Assembly: GCA_002315555.1 (NCBI GenBank)
Contig: DCHF01000052.1
Coordinates: 34,384-72,605 of the forward strand
From: Lachnospiraceae bacterium UBA1759
GTDB lineage: Bacteria > Bacillota > Clostridia > Lachnospirales > Lachnospiraceae
Length of the DNA: 38,222 nucleotides
Direction: 5' to 3'
Shown: positions 23,470 to 32,144 of the stretch, piece by piece
How positions within the stretch are numbered: position 1 is the stretch's first letter
How the letters are laid out: each line of letters opens with the position of its first letter
The notes under the pieces: model-generated
Told to the model about the DNA's origin: nothing
Databases searched by the model: none
What the model saw: the letters and a program-made list of their open reading frames with translations, nothing else
Program-made: the position numbers and the translations under genes

Positions 23470-24891
23470 ATGTTCAAACTGAAAGAGAACAAGACCACTG
23501 TCGGAACGGAGATCATCGCCGGCCTGACAACGTTCATGACCATGGCGTACATCATCGCCCTGAACCCGAATCTGCTGACCGGATTTGGAGCAAACGGCGG
23601 CCCGGAGCTCTGGAATGCAGTCTTCCTTGCAACCTGTATCGCAGCCGGCGTAGGTACCATCGTAATGGCCTTCGCAGCAAACAAGCCGTTCGCAATGGCT
23701 CCCGGTATGGGCTTGAACAGCTTCTTTGCGGTCGTTGCCGCACAGATCGCCGAAATGGCAGGCGTTACCTATGTTGCCGGTTTCCGCGCAGCACTGGTCA
23801 TCATCCTGGTCGAAGGTATCGTTTTCCTGATCCTTTCCGTACTGAACGTGCGTGAAAAGATCGTTGAAGCGATTCCGCTTCCGATCCGCCTCGGTATCGC
23901 TCCGGCCATCGGCATGATGCTTCTGAACATCGGCTTTGGCTCCAACGCAGGTATTTATTCTTCAAACGGCGGCCCGTTCTATGTTATGGCGAACTTCTTC
24001 GGTTCCCTGACCGCAGGCACCGCTAAGACCGCAATGGGCGCAGACGGCTACGCAGCAATGGTACTGACCGTTGTGACCATGCTCATCGGTTTCTTTGTCA
24101 TCGTCATCCTGGCACAGCACGGCATCAAATCCGCTGTTCTGATCGGCATGCTGGCTGCTTCCGTTATTTACTGGGCAGGCGAGGCGATCTTCCTGCACAC
24201 CAATCCGTTCGCAGCACTGGCTACCGCTTCCTGGCTGCCGCCTTTCGGCGACATGGCGGAAATGACGCTGTTCAAGTTTGATTTCGCAACGTTTGCAAGC
24301 ATCGGCTGGTTCACGGTCGTTACCCTGATCCTGACCTTCTGCATCATCGATATGTTCGATACCATCGGAACCCTGGTCGGTACCGCTTCACGCGCAGGTA
24401 TGCTTGATGAAAACGGCAACATGCCCAATATGAAGGGCGCGCTGATCTCCGATGCTATCGGTACCATGTTCGGTGCTGCGACCGGCACCTCAACGGTCAC
24501 CACGTTCATCGAGTCCGCATCCGGCGTTGAAGCCGGCGGCCGTACCGGTCTTACCGCACTGGTATCCGGTATCCTGTTCCTGGCATGCATGTTCATCAGC
24601 CCGATCGCTGCGATCATTCCGGCAGCGGCAACTTCCGCAGCACTGATCTACGTCGGCGTTCTGATGCTGGCAGGTCTGAAGAATATTGATTTCTCCGACA
24701 GCTTCCAGTTCATTCCGGTCGCAATTATGCTGATCGCGATTCCGGTCTCCGGCTCCATCGGCCACGGCATCGGTCTGGGCATCATCACCTACACTGTCAT
24801 GAAGGTATTCACCGGCAAGGCAAAGGATGTTACGGTTCTGACCTATATCATCTCTCTGATCTTCCTGGTCAAGTTCTTCCTGGCTGTATAA
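23470..24891 (+). CDS. NCS2-family purine permease (AzgA-like, 473 aa)
   Basis: Membrane permease for adenine, guanine and/or hypoxanthine. The N-terminus (KTTVGTEIIAGLTTFMTMAYIIALNP) and the segment PFAMAPGMGLNSFFAVV are characteristic of the AzgA subgroup; later FDTIGTLVGTASRAGM and GTSTVTTFIESASGVEAGGRTG, which line the substrate site in this family, are intact. About 12-14 membrane segments. Directly downstream of apt, consistent with uptake of the base that Apt converts to nucleotide. A hairpin terminator follows. Confidence 0.93.
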   Translation: MFKLKENKTTVGTEIIAGLTTFMTMAYIIALNPNLLTGFGANGGPELWNAVFLATCIAAGVGTIVMAFAANKPFAMAPGMGLNSFFAVVAAQIAEMAGVTYVAGFRAALVIILVEGIVFLILSVLNVREKIVEAIPLPIRLGIAPAIGMMLLNIGFGSNAGIYSSNGGPFYVMANFFGSLTAGTAKTAMGADGYAAMVLTVVTMLIGFFVIVILAQHGIKSAVLIGMLAASVIYWAGEAIFLHTNPFAALATASWLPPFGDMAEMTLFKFDFATFASIGWFTVVTLILTFCIIDMFDTIGTLVGTASRAGMLDENGNMPNMKGALISDAIGTMFGAATGTSTVTTFIESASGVEAGGRTGLTALVSGILFLACMFISPIAAIIPAAATSAALIYVGVLMLAGLKNIDFSDSFQFIPVAIMLIAIPVSGSIGHGIGLGIITYTVMKVFTGKAKDVTVLTYIISLIFLVKFFLAV

Positions 24892-24900
24892 TGGAATTAC

Positions 24901-24935
24901 GGGGCTCTGCATCTTAGGCAGAGCCCCTGTTTTAT
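24901..24935 (+). terminator. Rho-independent terminator of the apt-permease operon
   Basis: GGGGCTCTGC (24901-24910) and GCAGAGCCCC (24918-24927), a perfect 10-bp stem, then TGTTTTAT. Confidence 0.92.
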
Positions 24936-25062
24936 CATCATTGTTAAGAAATCCGAGCGTCAACGCTTGCACCGAAACGGACGGACAGACGGGCAAGTGG
25001 AAACGCTTACGATCAATCGAACGGACACACCCAACAAATTTACGGTAAAGGTTAGTTTTAAC

Positions 25063-26229
25063 ATGGAAGAAAAGAAGACTTTCGAGGAGATCCTCGAAGA
25101 AATGAAGGATGCCGGCGTGAAGGAAAGCTTCGCGGACGGCAAGAGAGACCTGGAGGAGATCGTCGCGGAAGCGGAAGAGCGCGAGGCGGCGGAAAAGGCA
25201 GCGGCGGAAGCAAAGACTGCAGCGGAGGAAGCTGCGAAGAAGGCGGCGGAGCTCAAGGAGCGTCAGGAGAACCCGCACGGTCTGATCCGCACGAACGTTT
25301 CCGCAATGCCGGATCCGGATACCATCCCGACGGAGACCATGGCCGACTACGGCGATGTCCTGGAGGCCTCCTTCAAACAGATCCACGTGGGCGATGTTCT
25401 GGAAGGCACGGTCATTTCCGTTGACGAGACCGGCGTGCTTCTGGACCTCGACTATTATGCACCGGGCAAGGTCCCGGCCGATGAAATGTCCGCCGATCCG
25501 CACTTCAGCATCATGGAGGACGTTCAGATCGGAGACCGTTTCTCCGCCACTGTCACCAAACGCGACGACGGCGCGGGCAACATCCTGCTTTCCAGAAAAC
25601 AGGCCGATGACACCCTGTCCTGGGACAAACTGAAGAAGCTTATGAATGAGAAGACCGTCATCACCGGCAAGATCACGGAGACGGTAAAGGCCGGCGCGAT
25701 CATGTACGTGGAAGGCATCCGCGGCTTCATTCCCTGCTCCAAGCTGGCACTGGATTATGTGGAGGATCCGGCACCGTTCCTGAATCGCATCATCGAGGTA
25801 CAGGTCATCAACGTGGAGGAGAACGCCGGGAAGCTGGTGCTTTCGGCGAAGGAGATCCTGCAGGGAAAGGCCATCGAGGAACGTAATAAGAAGGTCAGCC
25901 TGCTGACTGTCGGAAACATCGTGGAGGGCACGGTCGAGAGCATCCGGGATTACGGAGCATTCGTAAACATCGGCGATGGTGTGAGCGGACTTTTACACAT
26001 CTCACAGGTATCCGAAAGACGTCTAAAGAGCCTGAAGGGCGTGCTGAAGGAAGGACAGACCGTCAAGGTGCTGATCACCAAGGTCGATAACGGCAAGGTG
26101 AGCCTGTCCATGAAAGCCCTTGAGGATGCACTGAACACCGAAAAGTCCGAAGAGGATGTGGAAGAATACAACGATCACGGCAGTGCGGGCACGTCCCTCG
26201 GTGATCTGTTCAAGAATCTGAAATTCTGA
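25063..26229 (+). CDS. S1 RNA-binding protein with three S1 domains (388 aa)
   Basis: An Ala/Glu/Lys-rich predicted coiled coil (about 25-68) is followed by three S1 folds: about 107-182, 197-265 and 281-353. The third is the most canonical (VGNIVEGTVESIRDYGAFVNIG...GLLHISQVS). The set resembles the shortened RpsA-like/YpfD proteins of Firmicutes, which bind single-stranded RNA and may or may not join the ribosome. I chose ATG 25063; the only visible ribosome site is AAAGG eleven bases away, which is weak. A TTG 32 codons upstream (24967) is in frame but its translation is not S1-like. The histidine phosphatase gene begins eight bases after the stop. Confidence 0.87.
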   Translation: MEEKKTFEEILEEMKDAGVKESFADGKRDLEEIVAEAEEREAAEKAAAEAKTAAEEAAKKAAELKERQENPHGLIRTNVSAMPDPDTIPTETMADYGDVLEASFKQIHVGDVLEGTVISVDETGVLLDLDYYAPGKVPADEMSADPHFSIMEDVQIGDRFSATVTKRDDGAGNILLSRKQADDTLSWDKLKKLMNEKTVITGKITETVKAGAIMYVEGIRGFIPCSKLALDYVEDPAPFLNRIIEVQVINVEENAGKLVLSAKEILQGKAIEERNKKVSLLTVGNIVEGTVESIRDYGAFVNIGDGVSGLLHISQVSERRLKSLKGVLKEGQTVKVLITKVDNGKVSLSMKALEDALNTEKSEEDVEEYNDHGSAGTSLGDLFKNLKF

Positions 26230-26237
26230 GGGAAAGC

Positions 26238-27008
26238 ATGATCGTATATTTTGTGAGACACGGAGAGCCGGACTATGAAACGGATTCTCTGACCGAGGAG
26301 GGAAAGCGTCAGGCGGAGCTGGTTTCCCGGAGGCTCGTTATGAGCGGTGTGGACGGAATCTATTCATCCCCGCTGGGAAGAGCCCGCGAGACTGCGATCC
26401 CGACGGCGGAGAAGACCGGGCTCCCGGTCGAGATCCTGCCCTGGGCATACGAGCTCAGTAAAGAGAGCAAAACAACCATGTTCTCGGAAAAGCCCACGCA
26501 TCTGTCCTGGATCAACGGAACGTACTGGATGCAGCCGAAATTCCGGAACCTGACCGGGAAAGAATTCTTTGAGCTCGAAGCGGTACAGAAAAGCGGCTTC
26601 AAGGAGCGCTACCGGATGATCACCGAAGGCCTGGATGCCTGGATCAAAGAACTCGGCTATGAGCGCACGGAGGACGGCTTCTACATGCCGGTGCGTCCGA
26701 ACGACAAGCACGTGGTCCTGTTCTGTCACGCCGCCATGATGCGCGTACTTCTTGCGCATTTCATGAACATGCCGTACCAGTACGTGAACTTCCCGTTCAT
26801 CGGAAACTTCACAGGCGTCACGGCATTCAGCTTTCATGAGTTTAAGCGCGTAGGCACCGATGAAGAGGGCAATCTGTTTTCCGGAGTGGAAACCGAGACC
26901 GCGCAGCCACTGGTCCCGCGCATGATCTCATACGGTGATGTGGGGCACATGTACCTCGACAAAGAGGGGGTACCGATGCGGAATTATTCCACAGGAGAAG
27001 TGTTCTGA
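26238..27008 (+). CDS. histidine phosphatase (phosphoglycerate-mutase-like) protein, 256 aa
   Basis: Branch-1 histidine phosphatase: FVRHGEPDY with phospho-accepting His8 and Arg7, SSPLGRARETA with Arg48, and the second catalytic His164 in VLFCHAAMMRV. A roughly 80-residue insert (75-150) containing WINGTYWMQPKF is longer than in CobC or GpmB. Substrate unknown; a B12-pathway alpha-ribazole phosphatase role cannot be excluded but nothing adjacent supports it. Read as the second gene of an operon with the S1 protein (8-base gap, GAGGGAAAG ahead of the ATG). Confidence 0.87.
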   Translation: MIVYFVRHGEPDYETDSLTEEGKRQAELVSRRLVMSGVDGIYSSPLGRARETAIPTAEKTGLPVEILPWAYELSKESKTTMFSEKPTHLSWINGTYWMQPKFRNLTGKEFFELEAVQKSGFKERYRMITEGLDAWIKELGYERTEDGFYMPVRPNDKHVVLFCHAAMMRVLLAHFMNMPYQYVNFPFIGNFTGVTAFSFHEFKRVGTDEEGNLFSGVETETAQPLVPRMISYGDVGHMYLDKEGVPMRNYSTGEVF

Positions 27009-27060
27009 AAAATCACCAAAAATAGTTATTTTTTCTTTCTTTTTTAGGCATCAAGTCGTG

Positions 27061-27089
27061 TTGACTTTAGCGAATGCGAATGATATAAT
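27061..27089 (+). promoter_or_regulatory. sigma-A promoter for guaB
   Basis: TTGACT (27061-27066), 17-base spacer, perfect TATAAT (27084-27089), giving a leader of about 50 bases that ends in GAGGAGG. Confidence 0.9.
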
Positions 27090-27145
27090 CTTCACAATTT
27101 CACCTTATTGTTTTAATCAACGAACCAGATGAGGAGGTCGTCACT

Positions 27146-28600
27146 ATGGGTCAGATTATTGGAGAAGGCATTACATTTGATGATGTGCTGCTCGTTCCGC
27201 AGTACTCCAACTACACACCGAATATGGTGTCTTTACAGACAAAGCTCACAAACAAGATCACTTTAAACATTCCGTTAATGAGTGCAGGTATGGATACGGT
27301 TACTGAACATCGTATGGCCATTGCCATGGCACGTCAGGGTGGTATCGGTATCATCCACAAGAACATGTCCATCGAAGAGCAGGCGGCTCAGGTCGACATG
27401 GTAAAACGTTCTGAGTTCGGTGTTATTACCGATCCGTTCTATTTACATCCGGACAATACGCTTGCCGAAGCCAACGAGCTGATGGGAAGATATCGTATCT
27501 CCGGTGTTCCGATCGTTGTTGAAAATAAGAAGCTCGTCGGTATCCTGACGAACCGTGACTTAAAGTTTGAAACCGATTTCTCCAAGAAGATCAGCGAGTC
27601 TATGACCTCTGAGGGTCTGGTCACCGCAAAGGTCGGCGTCACTCTGGAAGAAGCAAAGAAGATGCTCGGTGCGGCTCGCGTCGAGAAGCTTCCGATCGTT
27701 GATGATGAAGGCGTATTAAAGGGCCTCATCACCATTAAGGATATTGAGAAGGCCATCAAGTACCCGAATTCCGCAAAGGATTCCGAGGGACGTCTTCTCT
27801 GCGGTGCCGCAGTCGGCGTTACCGCAAACGTTCTGGACCGCATTGACGCACTGGTCAAGGCGCATGTCGATGTCATCGTCATCGACTCCGCACACGGCCA
27901 TTCCCAGAACATCCTGAACACCCTGAAGATGATCAAGGAAAAGTACCCGGATCTGCAGTGCATCGCAGGTAATGTTGCTACCGGCGCTGCAACGGAAGAC
28001 CTGATCAAGGCAGGCGCTGACGCAGTTAAGGTCGGTATCGGCCCCGGTTCCATCTGCACGACCCGTGTCGTTGCCGGTATCGGCGTTCCGCAGATCACCG
28101 CTGTTATGGATTCTTACGAAGTTGCCAAGAAGTACAACATTCCGATCATCGCCGATGGCGGTATCAAGTTCTCCGGCGACATTACCAAGGCTCTGGCAGC
28201 CGGCGCAAATGTCTGCATGATGGGTTCCATGTTTGCAGGCTGTGATGAAGCTCCGGGTGAATTCGAACTGTATCAGGGCAGAAAGTTCAAGGTTTACCGC
28301 GGTATGGGCTCCATCTCCGCTATGGAAGCAGGCTCCAAGGACCGTTATTTCCAGGAAGGCGCAAGAAAGCTCGTTCCGGAAGGCGTTGAAGGCCGTGTTG
28401 CTTACAAGGGCAGCGTTGAAGACACCATCTTCCAGATCATCGGCGGCGTTCGCTCCGGTATGGGTTACTGCGGTGCTCCGGATATCACCACTCTTCAGAA
28501 TACCGGCAAGTTTGTTAAGATCTCTGCCGCTTCACTGAAAGAGAGCCATCCGCATGATATCCACATCACGAAGGAAGCTCCGAACTACAGCGTTGAGTAA
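27146..28600 (+). CDS. guaB: IMP dehydrogenase (484 aa)
   Basis: Converts IMP to XMP with NAD+, the committed step to GMP. TIM barrel (1-95 and 215-484) with a Bateman pair of CBS domains inserted at about 95-210. Diagnostic pieces: FDDVLLVPQYSN near the start, the IDSAHGHS strand (247-254), the IGPGSICTTR loop with catalytic Cys304, and the flap with SKDRYFQ and the catalytic Arg-Tyr region (KLVPEGVEGRV). All are intact and the length is normal. It lies 2.2 kb after the apt-permease operon, completing a purine theme, but has its own promoter. Confidence 0.97.
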   Translation: MGQIIGEGITFDDVLLVPQYSNYTPNMVSLQTKLTNKITLNIPLMSAGMDTVTEHRMAIAMARQGGIGIIHKNMSIEEQAAQVDMVKRSEFGVITDPFYLHPDNTLAEANELMGRYRISGVPIVVENKKLVGILTNRDLKFETDFSKKISESMTSEGLVTAKVGVTLEEAKKMLGAARVEKLPIVDDEGVLKGLITIKDIEKAIKYPNSAKDSEGRLLCGAAVGVTANVLDRIDALVKAHVDVIVIDSAHGHSQNILNTLKMIKEKYPDLQCIAGNVATGAATEDLIKAGADAVKVGIGPGSICTTRVVAGIGVPQITAVMDSYEVAKKYNIPIIADGGIKFSGDITKALAAGANVCMMGSMFAGCDEAPGEFELYQGRKFKVYRGMGSISAMEAGSKDRYFQEGARKLVPEGVEGRVAYKGSVEDTIFQIIGGVRSGMGYCGAPDITTLQNTGKFVKISAASLKESHPHDIHITKEAPNYSVE

Positions 28601-28615
28601 TTGAAAAGCATACGG

Positions 28616-28745
28616 ACCGCAAAAAGGTCCAATGGATATACTGCCCGTGGCCATGCCCCGGGCAGTTGTCATATGGTCGGAAGGACGATAAAGCCGCACC
28701 GAAAGGTGCCGCAGGAACGTCCTGTGTTTTATCCGCCGGGAGAAA
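28616..28745 (+). other. structured leader region before the FAD oxidoreductase (candidate cis-RNA)
   Basis: Three hairpins fill the 152-base gap: GGACC/GGTCC around GCAAAAA (28616-28632); an 8-bp stem ACTGCCCG/CGGGCAGT (28640-28667); and GCACC-GAAA-GGTGC enclosed by GGACG/CGTCC (about 28684-28724). GATAAA just inside that closing arm can instead pair with TTTATC downstream, so two folds exclude each other. No known riboswitch core was recognised, and no T run follows any hairpin. Confidence 0.4.
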
Positions 28746-28752
28746 AGGTGTT

Positions 28753-30312
28753 ATGAAGAAAGCTGTGATCATCGGCGCGGGTCCCGCGGGACTGACGGCC
28801 GCATATGAGCTGCTGACAAAGGCAGAGGATATCGAAGTCGTGGTGCTGGAAGAGACCGGTGCGCTGGGCGGTATCTCAAAAACCGTGAATTATAAAGGGA
28901 ATCGTATGGATATGGGCGGCCACCGCTTCTTTTCCAAGATGCCCGAGGTCAACGAATGGTGGGAAAAGATGCTGCCGGTACAGGGCAGTGCGTCCATGGA
29001 CGATGCTCTCCTGGGCCGCGAATCCTCCCTTCAGCCGGGCGGACCGGATCCGGAAACGACCGACCGCGTCATGCTGAAGCGCCATCGCGTGTCCCGCATT
29101 TTGTTCGACTCCAAATTCTATGATTACCCGATCTCCATGAAGCCGGAGACCTTCAAAAACATGGGCTTCGGAAAGACCATCGCCGTGGGCCTGAGCTACA
29201 TGGCTGCCATGGTGCACAAGCTTCCGGAGGATAATCTGGAGAATTTTTATATCAACCGTTTTGGACGCAAACTGTATTCGATGTTCTTTGAATATTACAC
29301 TGCGAATCTCTGGGGCCGTCATCCGCGTGAGATCGATGCTTCCTGGGGCGCGCAGCGTGTCAAGGGCATTTCCATCAGCGCGGTCATTAAAGACGTGTTC
29401 GGCAAGGCTTTTGGCAAGAAGGACCGCAAGGTGGAGACCTCGCTGATCGAAGAGTTCAAGTATCCCAAGCTGGGCCCGGGCGAACTCTGGGAAGTCACCG
29501 CAGCGGAAGTAGAAAAGATGGGCGGACGCATTTTGATGAATGCCCGCGCGGTGGGGATCACGAAAAACGCGGACAATGTGATCACGTCCGTGACATACGA
29601 GAAGGACGGGGAGAACGTTACGCTGGATGCGGACTATGTGATTTCCTCCATGCCGGTCAAGGACCTGGTAGCGGGCATGAACGATGTCCCTGCGGAACCG
29701 GCGCATATTGCGGCCGGACTGCCGTATCGCGATTATATGACGCTCGGCGTACTGGTGCCGAAGATCGAGCTTCAGAATAAAACAAACCTGAAGACTGTGG
29801 GGGATATCGTCCCGGACTGCTGGATCTACGTTCAGGACCGCAGTGTCAAGCTGGGCCGTCTGCAGATCTACAACAACTGGTCACCGTACCTGGTCAAAGA
29901 TCTTCAGAATACCATCTGGCTCGGCCTGGAGTATTTTGTAAACGAGGGCGATGAATTCTGGAACATGACGGAAGAAGAGTTCGGTGCCTTTGCCATCGAT
30001 GAAATGGTGAAGCTCGGCATCATCCGCTCAAAAGCCGATGTGCTGGATTACCACATGGAAAAGGTCAAAAAGGCGTATCCCGCGTATTTTGACACCTACG
30101 ATGAGATGGACAAGCTGGTGGAATACCTGTCCTCCATTGAAAATCTGTACTGTGTGGGCCGCAACGGTCAGCACCGCTACAATAATCTGGACCATTCCAT
30201 GGCCACATCATTTGAAGCAGTCAAAAACATCCTCTCCGGGACCAAAGACAAATCCAACATCTGGAGCGTCAACACGGAGAAGGAATATCACGAAAACAAG
30301 GAAGTAAAATAA
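28753..30312 (+). CDS. FAD-dependent oxidoreductase, protoporphyrinogen-oxidase/UDP-galactopyranose-mutase-like (519 aa)
   Basis: Flavoprotein with a Rossmann dinucleotide loop at the start (IIGAGPAGLTAAYEL; Gly8, Gly10, Gly13), an acidic residue for ribose (VVVLEE), the GGISKT motif and MDMGGHRFFSK, which is typical of COG1232 amine-oxidoreductase-like proteins. The C-terminal FAD contact NLYCVGRNGQHRYNNLDHS is intact. Members of this group include HemY-like enzymes and Glf-like mutases or desaturases for surface sugars; the neighbourhood does not choose among them. I chose ATG 28753 (AAAGG ahead) over an upstream in-frame start inside the structured leader. The Enzyme I gene follows after four bases. 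Confidence 0.82.
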   Translation: MKKAVIIGAGPAGLTAAYELLTKAEDIEVVVLEETGALGGISKTVNYKGNRMDMGGHRFFSKMPEVNEWWEKMLPVQGSASMDDALLGRESSLQPGGPDPETTDRVMLKRHRVSRILFDSKFYDYPISMKPETFKNMGFGKTIAVGLSYMAAMVHKLPEDNLENFYINRFGRKLYSMFFEYYTANLWGRHPREIDASWGAQRVKGISISAVIKDVFGKAFGKKDRKVETSLIEEFKYPKLGPGELWEVTAAEVEKMGGRILMNARAVGITKNADNVITSVTYEKDGENVTLDADYVISSMPVKDLVAGMNDVPAEPAHIAAGLPYRDYMTLGVLVPKIELQNKTNLKTVGDIVPDCWIYVQDRSVKLGRLQIYNNWSPYLVKDLQNTIWLGLEYFVNEGDEFWNMTEEEFGAFAIDEMVKLGIIRSKADVLDYHMEKVKKAYPAYFDTYDEMDKLVEYLSSIENLYCVGRNGQHRYNNLDHSMATSFEAVKNILSGTKDKSNIWSVNTEKEYHENKEVK

Positions 30313-30316
30313 ACGC

Positions 30317-31885
30317 ATGATCATGAAAGGCATTCCGGCATCCGCCGGAGCGACCGCAGGAAAAGCCGTCGTCCCCGAAGGACGCACCGTTTCCGTACCG
30401 CACCGGCATTTCCCGCCGTCAAGGACAACCGAATATCTGCAGCGCTTTGAAAACGCGCGTGAGGCTGTCCGTCGCGAGATCGGAGAGCTTCTTGTGAACA
30501 CGGCGGAAGGCTCGGCGGAGAAAGCGCTTCTTACGGCGCACGCTGCCATCCTGGATGATGTGGAATTCCTCTCGGAGATCCGTGCGTCCATCACAAAGCG
30601 GTACCGTATCCCCGAATACGCCGTCGATTGTGCCTGTGAGTACTATGCCTCCATTCTGGAGGGCAGCGGTACGTATGCGGAGGAACGCATTCAGGACATC
30701 CGTGACGTACGTGACCGCCTTGTCATCAAGATCCGGCACGAAGCGGACTTAAAGGCCGTGGCCCTCGGCGAGGATTCGATCCTGGTCTGTGCATTTCTGC
30801 GCCCGTCCGAGGCCGCCGGCATGGAACGCGAGCATGTGCTCGGTGTGGTCACCGAAAAAGGCGGTATGACGTCCCACGTGGCCATTCTACTGCGCAGTTA
30901 CGGCATCCCCGCAGTCATGGGCGTAGAGCATGCAGCGGAACGGATCCGCACGGGCGATGTCATCGCCCTGAATGGTACGTCCGGCGAGGTCCTCTGCGGC
31001 GCGAATGACTCGGAACTTGCGGCTTTCATGGAAAAAGAAGATGAAAACACCGAGACCGCTTCCAACAGCACCCGTTCCGATGAGGTCTGTTCCGCCACCC
31101 CGACCTTTACGAAGGACGGCACGCGGATCCTGCTCGGTGTGAATGCGGGCCAGATCGACTGCAGCACGGTTTTCCGCTGCGGTGAAAACTGCGGCCTTTT
31201 CCGCACGGAGTTTTTACTGATGAGCCGCGGTCGCATGATGGACGAAGAGGAGCAGACGGCGTTTTACGCCCGGATCCTTCGAGATGCACAGGGAAAGACC
31301 GTGACGCTCCGCACATTCGACTTCAAAGGCGATAAATCCATCCCCGGCCTGGATCCGGAATCGCGCGAGATGTACCGCGTCCAGATGCGGGCGATGCTTC
31401 GCGCCGGCGTTTCCGGTAACATGCGCATGCTGTTTCCGATGGTCCGTAATGTGAAGGACATCCGGGATATCCGGGAGGCCATCGACGCCATGCGGAAGAA
31501 CCTTCTGCAAGAAGGGAAGGCCTGCGCGATGAACGTGCCGCTCGGCGTAATGATCGAGATCCCCGCACTTGCGGAGGACGCGGAAGAGGCGGCAAAAATC
31601 GTAGATTTTGCAAGCATCGGCACCAATGACCTGGTCAGCTTCATGCTGGGCGAGGATCGTGAAGCTGCGGTTGAACGCGAACTGCTTCCGGCCAGTGCCG
31701 TTAAGGTGATCCGCCGCGTGGCCGATGCCTTTCTGCACGCCGGAAAACCACTGTCCGTATGCGGTGAAGCCGCCGGCCAGCCGGAGACCGCGAAGATCCT
31801 CCTGGAAAGCGGCATCCGTGAACTGAGTATGGAACCGGTCTTCCTTCCTGCAGTAAAGAGAATGATCGAAGATCTGGAGCTTTGA
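30317..31885 (+). CDS. ptsI: divergent PTS Enzyme I (phosphoenolpyruvate-protein phosphotransferase), 522 aa
   Basis: Overall EI architecture: N-terminal swivel and HPr-binding domain with the phospho-His loop GGMTSHVAI (His187), then the PEP-binding TIM barrel with FRTEFLLM (Arg296), MIEIP (Glu414), SIGTNDL (Asn437, Asp438), GEDRE (Arg448) and VCGEAAG (Cys482). About 50 residues shorter than usual. Between FKGDK (336-340) and VQMRAMLRAG there are 15 residues where the E. coli enzyme has 32, and the conserved Asn-Pro-x-Leu-Gly-x-Arg segment, holding the PEP-contacting Arg332 (E. coli numbering), is gone. No HPr gene is adjacent. It could be a functional but unusual EI, an EI serving a side pathway, or one losing activity. 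Confidence 0.85.
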   Translation: MIMKGIPASAGATAGKAVVPEGRTVSVPHRHFPPSRTTEYLQRFENAREAVRREIGELLVNTAEGSAEKALLTAHAAILDDVEFLSEIRASITKRYRIPEYAVDCACEYYASILEGSGTYAEERIQDIRDVRDRLVIKIRHEADLKAVALGEDSILVCAFLRPSEAAGMEREHVLGVVTEKGGMTSHVAILLRSYGIPAVMGVEHAAERIRTGDVIALNGTSGEVLCGANDSELAAFMEKEDENTETASNSTRSDEVCSATPTFTKDGTRILLGVNAGQIDCSTVFRCGENCGLFRTEFLLMSRGRMMDEEEQTAFYARILRDAQGKTVTLRTFDFKGDKSIPGLDPESREMYRVQMRAMLRAGVSGNMRMLFPMVRNVKDIRDIREAIDAMRKNLLQEGKACAMNVPLGVMIEIPALAEDAEEAAKIVDFASIGTNDLVSFMLGEDREAAVERELLPASAVKVIRRVADAFLHAGKPLSVCGEAAGQPETAKILLESGIRELSMEPVFLPAVKRMIEDLEL

Positions 31886-31890
31886 AGGGT

Positions 31891-31919
31891 TTGACTTCAA
31901 TCGGCGTTTGTGTTACGAT
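31891..31919 (+). promoter_or_regulatory. promoter of the B12-uptake operon
   Basis: TTGACT (31891-31896), 17-base spacer, TACGAT (31914-31919), starting six bases after the ptsI stop; transcription would begin near 31926, just ahead of the cobalamin riboswitch. Confidence 0.7.
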
Positions 31920-31933
31920 TGTACCGATATGAA

Positions 31934-32057
31934 CATCTGTCTCCGACCGGCCGCAAGACCGGAAGCGGAATGGGGTGAGAAGCCCCGCGAGTGGGTCACT
32001 GTGATGCTTCCCGTGAGAACGGCGAAGATAAGTCAGATACGTCAGGAAGTGCAGATG
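31934..32057 (+). promoter_or_regulatory. cobalamin riboswitch aptamer
   Basis: Outer stem CATCTG (31934-31939) with CAGATG (32052-32057). Inside, in the right order for the cobalamin aptamer, are GGTGAGAAGCC (31974-31984), CACTGTGA (31997-32004) matching the conserved ACTGTGA/ACTGTAA region, a peripheral GATG..CCCGTGAGAACGG helix, and the B12-box-like AGTCAGATAC (32031-32040). The aptamer binds adenosyl- or other cobalamins and usually shuts off downstream genes. This fits the DUF4430 and ECF genes that follow. Not folded computationally. Confidence 0.85.
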
Positions 32058-32120
32058 AAGTGCCTGCCGTCACCAGGTGCTTGCGTTCGGAACGTTCCGG
32101 CTAACATGAATAACCGAGGA

Positions 32121-32144
32121 GCAGGGGGCTACCCCTGTGTTTTT
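32121..32144 (+). terminator. riboswitch expression-platform terminator
   Basis: CAGGGG (32122-32127) pairs with CCCCTG (32132-32137) around GCTA and is followed by TGTTTTT. Placed 64 bases after the aptamer it fits a ligand-controlled attenuator. A wobble-containing stem at 32058-32082 (AAGTGCCTG with CAGGTGCTT) lies between and may be part of the switch. Confidence 0.75.

Noticed and set aside
27008..27050. Terminator after the histidine phosphatase gene
   Set aside because: There is a T-rich stretch with a short A/T-only inverted repeat (AAAAATA/TATTTTT) but no GC stem; too weak to call.
28616..28745. Cyclic-di-GMP, ZTP or guanidine riboswitch before the FAD oxidoreductase
   Set aside because: Single motifs looked similar (GGACG..AAAGCC, CCGCCGGG) but the order and partner helices do not fit any of these classes.
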